Of a stretch of 64,000 nucleotides of DNA, positions 58,301 to 64,000 are shown piece after piece (the first letter of the stretch is position 1; each line of letters starts with the position of its first letter). The notes beneath the pieces were generated by a model. That model worked only from the letters and a program-made list of their open reading frames with translations. It had not been told where the DNA came from and ran no database searches. Both the position numbers and the translations under genes were made by a program. Where the stretch lies: positions 124,001-188,000 of the forward strand of contig JBAJFE010000012.1 in NCBI GenBank assembly GCA_037903355.1, written 5' to 3'. The DNA is from Trichuris trichiura. Lineage: Eukaryota > Nematoda > Enoplea > Trichinellida > Trichuridae.

Positions 58301-58523
58301 TCATCACGTGGATGTATGCTTGAACGTCAGCGCCATTGAGGAATTGCGAACCGGCAGCATTGCTGTCAGCCAAGGGCAAGCTTCGTCCTCGTTGTTGCCA
58401 GCCGACACTGCAGCGGGTAAACGCGCTGCCACTTGCTGCGCTATTTCTAAACGACCGAGGAAATTGCAACCGATCAAGCAAACACGAGGAAATTTGCTCG
58501 ACTATTTTGCTCAGCCTCAATGA
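52330..58523 (+). CDS. POLK: DNA polymerase kappa (Y-family translesion polymerase)
   Basis: Exons: 52330-52374, 52429-52584, 52687-52839, 52891 to about 53370, about 53428-53550, about 53599-53766, about 53820-54005 (split by an in-phase ~37-base intron), 54606-54777 and 58084-58523. N-clasp [12 protein letters not shown] and [11 protein letters not shown]; palm [15 protein letters not shown] with catalytic D and [21 protein letters not shown] with the DE pair; KPNGQF and NLPIRK; thumb [17 protein letters not shown]; little finger [10 protein letters not shown] and [14 protein letters not shown]. The C-terminal exon has one UBZ4 finger ([23 protein letters not shown], ligands C-C-H-C) and ends [12 protein letters not shown], a PCNA-binding PIP-like motif. 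It bypasses bulky N2-dG lesions. Vertebrate POLK has two UBZ fingers; only one is seen here. A CDICGH insert lies between palm segments. The last intron (54778-58083) is filled with repeats. Confidence 0.95.
54831..54856. repeat. AAT trinucleotide microsatellite
   Basis: About eight copies of AAT/TAA in the last POLK intron. Confidence 0.9.
55215..55545. repeat. Long imperfect inverted repeat in the POLK intron
   Basis: Arms of about 130-150 bases share GTTTTGTCTTGCTGCAGTTG and its reverse complement, flanked by related GACCTATT/AATAGGTC sequence, around a short centre near 55385. Foldback element or MITE; it produces mirrored frames on both strands. Confidence 0.75.
55850..56710 (-). mobile_element. 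Second mariner relic, decayed, in the POLK intron
   Basis: On the minus strand 56454-56690 reads [21 protein letters not shown] and [13 protein letters not shown], the helix-turn-helix of mariner transposases. 56211-56411 reads [20 protein letters not shown] and a damaged DNARPH motif (RTRDLTSLH). Further on are a PERWRKIV and NGNYI-like end. Many stops and frameshifts. This is a different subfamily from the 23.5-kb copy, by its WxxPG segment (irritans/Hsmar-like). Confidence 0.75.
56715..58080. other. Rest of the POLK intron
   Basis: A plus-strand frame at 57068-57301 ([25 protein letters not shown]) looks protein-like and follows a good acceptor (tgtattaccag), but the frame stops and I do not recognise it. 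It may be a gene fragment. Confidence 0.3.
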
Positions 58524-58529
58524 GAGAGA

Positions 58530-59895
58530 GGCGAAGTGCCAACTTCATGCTACAGTAAGGCCGAAGTCCTTTCCATGGACGAGTGTTGTTGTTCTGGAGT
58601 AAAGGTTCCAAAGTTGATTGAATTCTATGCATAGCTGTCTGGTACGAATTGCTGTAGTACGAGCGAAGCAATTTCCCGTTGGCATAGGTACTTGAACGAT
58701 GTAAACACCCTGAGCCTCCTCCTTCGCTGGTTTGGAGCCGTAAGCAAGCTGCAGAGGAGCTCCTGACGTCGCCGACAGCAGCGCATTTCAAAAAACAGAC
58801 AACAACGAACGCTCGTTTAACTTCTCGTTGTTCAATTCGCCCATCCTTTTTGGCGTCAAAAAGAGTACCAAGCTCTTTCGGGCATCAGTGATGCAAACCG
58901 CCTACGTAAAGGTGAATTACGCCAACAAAAAGAAACTGTTCTGATTTTGCCTTTAAAGAAATAAACTACTTTTTACGCGAAAGTGGACAACCGACTTAAC
59001 AGCAATTGCGAATTGTTCGCCTTTAAATGCGCGCGGTAACGCGTTAAGTAAGAAAAAGTAAATAGAAGCTGCCAACTTTCTCAATTGGCTTTTTGATTCG
59101 AAAAGCCGAATAGTTCGCTAATGCTCAGACGAGCAGCAGTGGCGAGACTATTTATGCAACCTGCAAATCTTAGCTCATACAGTAGGAACGATTTTAAAGA
59201 TAGTTTGGAGCGATGCCTGAAAATGGCAACGGACAGTCGCGACGGAAGGTCAGCTAGTTGACTTAATCACTCGGCAATGGCTACTGTGAAAAGAGAACGG
59301 CCGAGCTGACCGACGTACGAGTAAACGACGTGTTTGTATAAGTTTCAGTTGAAGCGTGTTGGATTGGAAGTTGGCCTGACGATTGGAGGGCCAAAGAGCC
59401 GCTCTGTTTCCAGTTCGTGCAACGGCGTTGAAGCAGCGCCCACTACTGCTGCTGCTGCTGCCTTTTCGTTCCCCCTTTTTCCAGGCAGCCGCTGCTGGCA
59501 AATGCCGTAGCAGCTGACAGCTGCTTTGCGTCATTGGTGCAGAGACTGCTGGGCATAATTCTGTTTCTCTTTACGTCTTTCGTTTATTGTCTACCATGCA
59601 AACATGCATAGTCGCGTCGATGATTCAGTCTCTCGTTCTGCCACTGCTTTTTGACGCCACTGTTTGTCGAGTATGCTTCCAAAGGCGGACATCATATTAG
59701 ACCGTGGCAGCTTCGCGGCTGCGGCCGCCTTTACTGATGCGGGAAGTATGAATGTACAGACCTACGACCACCTTTGTACGGCGAATTCGAGCCTAAAATC
59801 TCCTTGGCCAGCCGGCTGGCTCACAGACCTTTCTTTCCATCAAACTTTGGTCGCTGTCCGCTAGTAGTTGAAGATGCTGTTGCTTACAGATCATT
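58530..59895. other. Region between POLK and coronin
   Basis: An AATAAA at 58960-58965 could end POLK transcripts. A (CTG)n-like run lies near 59445-59462. No gene supported; the coronin promoter and 5' UTR presumably lie here. Confidence 0.4.
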
Positions 59896-59901
59896 TCCAT
59901 C

Positions 59902-60455
59902 ATGCAGTTCGTCAGACAGAGCAAATTTCGGCACGTCTACTGCAAAAGCGTAAGGCGGGAAAATTGCGTTGAAGACGTGAGAATCACGAAGATCGCATGG
60001 GATTCGCTGTTTTGCACTGTCAATCCCAAATTTCTTGCCGTGATCGTAGAAGGCTCCGGCGGCCCTTTCATGGTCATTCCCATAGGCAAGGTTGGCTATG
60101 CCTCTCTCCTGGAAGCGACTTCAGCAAGTAAGCAAGCTTTGCTTTATAGACCGGAAGAATCGAGAAGGATCATCCGCTGGTCGATGCCCACAAGGCTCCG
60201 TGCTTAGAGGTAGCCTGGTGTCCCTTCAACGACAACGTGATCGCGAGCTGCTCCGAGGATTGCACGGCTAAGATTTGGCATGTAAATTGCCTTGTTTGGA
60301 CGTCGTTAAGCCGCTAAACGTTCTGTTCGTTCAGATTCCGGATGGCGGCTTGCAAAAAAGTCTCAAAACGCCCCTAGTCGAGTTGGTGGCCCACCAGAAA
60401 CGCGTCACCGCTATTCTGTGGCATCCAACGGCAAACAACGTTCTTCTCACCGCGG
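59902..60455 (+). CDS. Coronin, 5' exons only (actin-binding WD40 protein)
   Basis: Coronins bind F-actin and Arp2/3 through a seven-bladed propeller. Exons 59902-60090, 60150-60281 and 60335-60455, introns of 59 and 53 bases. The start ([15 protein letters not shown]) matches the conserved coronin N-terminus. [16 protein letters not shown], then [15 protein letters not shown] and [23 protein letters not shown] (first WD repeats), then [22 protein letters not shown] follow in the family order. An acceptor (gcttacag) just before ATCATTTCCATCATG suggests a noncoding first exon. After the donor at 60456 no further coronin exon is recognisable to 64000, so the next intron is at least 3.5 kb and contains the Penelope-like element. 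Confidence 0.93.
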
Positions 60456-62060
60456 GTGAGTAACAAAGAAGCAGCATTTTCAAATTGCGGCGGTTTTTTT
60501 ATCTTATTCGAACGAAACGATCTTTTCTTTGCCGGCTAAACCGATCGCTCTCACGCGACTGTTTAAAAAGTTGCGAATTTTTCTTTTTATTCAAACACGA
60601 AGAGGTCGAGATTGAATAATTGTCGATTAATGACTCATTATCGGTAGCGAAAAGATTATTCATGCAATTAGCGATAAAGGCTTTGGTGACAACTTACTGC
60701 TGACACAGTTTGAACAACCTGACGGCGTTGGCGCGATTTGCATTTGCCTTAGCTTCATGCCGATCTGCTTAAACTTTGAATTACGGTACAAGTATGATTT
60801 TCAAGTTTGTCAACTATTTAGGTTCGTTACCAACCAAACTTGACTTAACACTCTTTTGCTAAGAGGAAAAAGCAATAAATCGTCGCATCAATGTCCAGTT
60901 GCACTTCGTACCGCACCTTTTTTGCTGTCAGGTTTTCGCAATTTTTTTTAAAACTTAAAGGCATTAGTTGTCATTTCGTTGGACCAGTTTAGCGATGATT
61001 ATTTGGCTGGGCAGTCCAGTTTACTTGTTACGTCAAGCCGGCTGGCTTTTAAACTAACAAAAAGGCTGAACGTACCTTAGGTGGAATGAAATGATGCATT
61101 TACCTAAAGTGAACTGCCTTGGTTTCGATTCGACTTAATTTCTTTGGAGAAAGGTTTCTGTAGATTGCGTAAAACCTACCTAAAGCCATGCTTTGGTTAA
61201 GTTCGCTTTTTACAGCGCGTAAATCATGGAGGTTTCGGCTCCTCGGATTCAAATGTTCTGCTGTAGGCAAGAATAGATTTTCTTAAATACGGGAATCGGC
61301 TTTTGAATTTTACTACCGAAGGGAAAAGGCTCTTTGACGAAGCTGCTAATATTCCTATCGTGCTGAGATATAATACAAAAGGAAAAGATAAACAGCATAC
61401 CGAAACAAGGGGCTTTTGCGGTCAAGGAAACTCGAAAACGTTAGGGGGTTCTTTTCGACACTTCTCCATAGTCTGCTTATTCTTTTCAGGGTAGAATGAT
61501 TTCGAGAATAGACGTTTGCTTGCTTCAATCCAAGTCAAGCAATACTGCGACTTAGTATTGATTTATTGTTGTCCTCTCCTTTTCAGCGCATTGCGTTGCT
61601 GTATACTGTACCATGTCTTTCTCCTGAAGCTCGGCCGTTTCAATTCTTTTGTAAGTTGAGCTTATGGGAAGTCTCCTTATCTTTTGAAGTGATAAGTTTA
61701 TCTGATTTGCATCTACAAGCGTTTCAACAAGTCACTGACGTTGTGGCAACGCTTAGCGCGAACAGAATCCAGTTGGGCTGGGTTATCGGCTTCCGCTAAA
61801 AGCTGTTTATTAGAATATGCTTGATACATTTATTGGCGTTGACATTTGCTGCCAATGTCATTATGACGTAGCGCTCATTGTTTCGCTTTTTTTGTGTAAT
61901 AGCGCGACTAGCGTTTCCAGATGGCAGTTCATGTTTATTATCGTTTGCCATCCAACTGGCAAAGCCGTAAGGCAAAATGCCGTGTCGTCACTTCATTTAT
62001 TGCTCATCACTTTAATTTTTTAAATAATTTCTTTATTGTCGTCAAAATTAATCTTTTCTC
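60456..62060. other. Coronin intron, nothing else supported
   Basis: Short frames such as 61303-61494 are open but unrecognised. Confidence 0.4.
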
Positions 62061-62089
62061 TAAATTTTGAAAACGTGGTTTCTTGGTAC

Positions 62090-64000
62090 GGGACAATATG
62101 TTTTCATGATGAAGAAATTCATTACGGATGTGTCCCGTTTGTTTTCCATATATAAAGAGGCTCCGGAGCTTTCGGGTCATTCGAGGCCCATCATCAGCGG
62201 TCTTAAGTGTAAATATGAATTGTGCCAGCGAGTGCCATCTATCGATTCTGAGGATTTTAAAGCGGGTATTTCAAAGCCTTCTGTTTGTAGGTTTTTGTAT
62301 TTGAGTCTGTCAGCGTACTTCTTTTTTTCTTCTTTTTTTTCTCTTTCTTTCTGTGTTCCATTTATATTGCAGTTTTGTACATTTCTGTTTGTTCTAATTA
62401 TTTGTTTTTTTTCTTTCCCGGCTATTGTATTTCATCTGGTGAGTGTGCAACAATTATACCGCGTCACAATATTTGTCCAAATCCCACTTATGTCCACTCC
62501 TTGATCGAAGTTGTATGTCGTATTGTGTCTGATATATAGTGCTTCTTTAATTCTTCTTAACCGTAAATTGTTTTCGTAACATAAAACTTTTGGTTGGAGT
62601 GGTTGAGTGCATTGCGTCGCATGATCCACTACAGCAGAGGCTTGTTTGGCTTTTTCCATTGTAATTTTTGGGTCCACGATTGGTCTGCCTCGCTGTCTGG
62701 TTAGACTGGTGCCATTGTTAAGTATGACTTTCGCGTTATTGTAACTTGTGAGTTTTTTTTATGTGTTCGTTAAATCTATGCTCTAGGGTGTTTCCAGTTT
62801 CACCAATATAAATCCCTGATCAAGAACATTCAACTGCGTATATTAATCCTGTCTTTTTGTTTGCGGGGATTTTAGTTTTGTCTGTGCGAAGAATTGCCCT
62901 GAGGTTGGGCGAACTTTTGAAAAAGACTCTGAAGCCTAATCTTTTTCCTAATTGGACAATCTTTTCGCCTAAACCTGCCACATAAGGAATAACCAGACAA
63001 GTGTCGTGCGGAGTGTTTTGCTTTGGAGACTCGCGTGTGCGAAGCTTGTGGTTGAACACTTGGTTGATAAAGGATTTAGGATAACCGTTTTTGTAGATTT
63101 TTCTAATGTAGTTAATTTCTGGTTGGAGATATTCGGGAGTGCATAAATTGAATGCTCTGTCTATCATTCCGGAGAGGATACCACGCATTACTGATCGTGG
63201 GTGATGTGATGAAAAATTGAGGTACTGATCTGTGTGCGTGGGTTTTCTATACACTCGGGTTTTAAGGCCTTCGCTTGAGCGAATAATTAAGGCGTCTACA
63301 AAGGGTAAGGTTTTGTTATCTTCTTTTTCCATTGTGAAGACTATTTGGTTCAGGCGGACGTTGTTGAGGAATTGTAAAAATTGTTCTTCTTTTCCAGCTT
63401 TTATAATGACAAAGATGTCGTCTACGTATCTTTTAAAAAGGCGTGGAGCTATGTGTCTGTCTATAGTTCTGAACATTTGTCTTTCAAAGTTTTCCATAAA
63501 AATTTCTGCTAATACTGGGAATAGGGGGCTTCCCATAGGTATTCCGTTAGATTGTTTATAAAACTTGTTATCAAAAGTGAAGTAATTGCCTTCTTGCATG
63601 CAAAACGAAACCAGTTTGACAATGTGAAAGGGATTTAATTTAGTTCTGCTGGGTAGATTTGTGTCCGTGTGGAGGAGATTGTGTAATGTCTCTAGGGTGT
63701 CTGATATTGGGATGCTGGGAAATAAGTCTTTTACATCATAGCTGACTAAAATCTCGTCGGGTTCCAAACAATAGTTTCTTATTTCGTTGACGAGCGTTTT
63801 GCTGTTTTTGACAAAGGATGGTTCTTTGCCTGTTAGAGATTTGATGATCTTACTTAAGTATCTACTGAATTCAGTGGTGATGCTGTTAATTGTGGAGACT
63901 ATCGGTCTCAGCGGGATATCTGATTTGTGTACTTTTGGGAGACCATAGAGCTCGGGGGGTCTGAAGTTCGATGCAAACTTAAGATATGTTGTCATTTTGG
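62090..64000 (-). mobile_element. Penelope-like retroelement copy 2 (RT plus GIY-YIG), runs off the window
   Basis: Minus strand 62820-63995 encodes reverse transcriptase: YGLPKVHK, LVSYDVKDLFPSIP (motif A), NGIPMGSPLFPVLAEIFME (motif B) and KRYVDDIF (motif C). These are followed by the Penelope connector (VYRKPTHTDQYLNFSSHHP). The GIY-YIG endonuclease follows as SGIYIGETG and HRFNEHIKK, but is separated from YAVECS by one in-frame TGA and then broken by further stops and a frameshift (62432-62677 continues with VVDHATQC). The terminal repeat with a hammerhead-like core lies downstream at 62090-62210. It retrotransposes by target-primed reverse transcription when intact; this copy is inactive. 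The 5' end is outside the window. Inserted in a coronin intron, antisense. Confidence 0.92.
62161..62199 (-). ncRNA. Hammerhead-ribozyme-like motif in the Penelope terminal repeat
   Basis: Minus strand reads CTGATGA (62191-62197, consensus CUGANGA), stem II TGGGCC/GACCCG with one mismatch, GAAA (62170-62173), then AGCTCCGGAG as a short stem III. Orientation matches the reverse transcriptase upstream, as known for Penelope-like elements. Stem I partners were not worked out. Confidence 0.65.

Noticed and set aside
63232..63561. Plus-strand 109-codon frame at the right end
   Set aside because: Antisense to the reverse transcriptase of Penelope copy 2; the same shadow appears antisense to copy 1 at 28092-28295.
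1..64000. Prokaryotic features such as operons, CRISPR arrays or phage
   Set aside because: Split genes with spliceosomal introns, eukaryotic tRNAs and poly(A) signals show nuclear animal DNA; no regular short-repeat/spacer array is visible.

Overview
This is a eukaryotic (animal) window. Most genes are split by very short introns of about 45-60 bases with ordinary GT-AG ends, so single open reading frames are misleading and most real exons are shorter than the longest spurious frames. Every gene below was assembled by hand from splice signals, reading-frame phase and recalled protein-family motifs; no search was run. Compact introns, Penelope-like, mariner and hAT elements, and short interstitial TTAGGC/GCCTAA runs (the nematode telomere unit) suggest a nematode, perhaps an enoplean such as a whipworm relative. 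That placement is inference.

Layout. 1-11.5 kb, minus strand: a long INCENP-type gene whose C-terminal IN-box and TSS-like motif are clear, with an in-frame array of duplicated exons. 11.5-23.5 kb: sparse, with a tRNA-Arg, a decayed tRNA-Arg copy and a four-exon minus-strand gene for a small secreted lysine-rich protein with its own TATA box and poly(A) signal. 23.5-28.4 kb: mobile DNA (mariner relic, FLYWCH zinc-finger fragment, Penelope-like element containing a nested inverted repeat with hammerhead-ribozyme-like cores). 29-30.6 kb, plus strand: a second, short INCENP paralogue sharing intron positions with the first. 31.2-36.6 kb: a TIR transposon, a SAM-domain gene and a hAT-type MITE. 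36.9-46.7 kb, plus: TOPBP1, with an initiator tRNA-Met gene nested in an intron. 46.9-51.4 kb, minus: a tyrosine-rich/SR-rich protein, probably RNA-processing. 52.3-58.5 kb, plus: DNA polymerase kappa, complete from N-clasp to UBZ finger and PIP-like tail, with a 3.3-kb intron full of repeats. 59.9 kb onward, plus: the 5' exons of a coronin. The window ends inside a second Penelope-like element (minus strand) carrying a hammerhead-like terminal repeat.

Functionally, the window pairs two chromosomal-passenger scaffolds (INCENP-like) with two DNA-damage/replication proteins (TOPBP1, POLK). I see nothing showing co-regulation; the neighbours lie on both strands. The most notable items are the INCENP duplication with conserved intron phase, the tandem exon array, the undescribed-looking secreted lysine-tailed protein, and the hammerhead-like motifs in Penelope terminal repeats.
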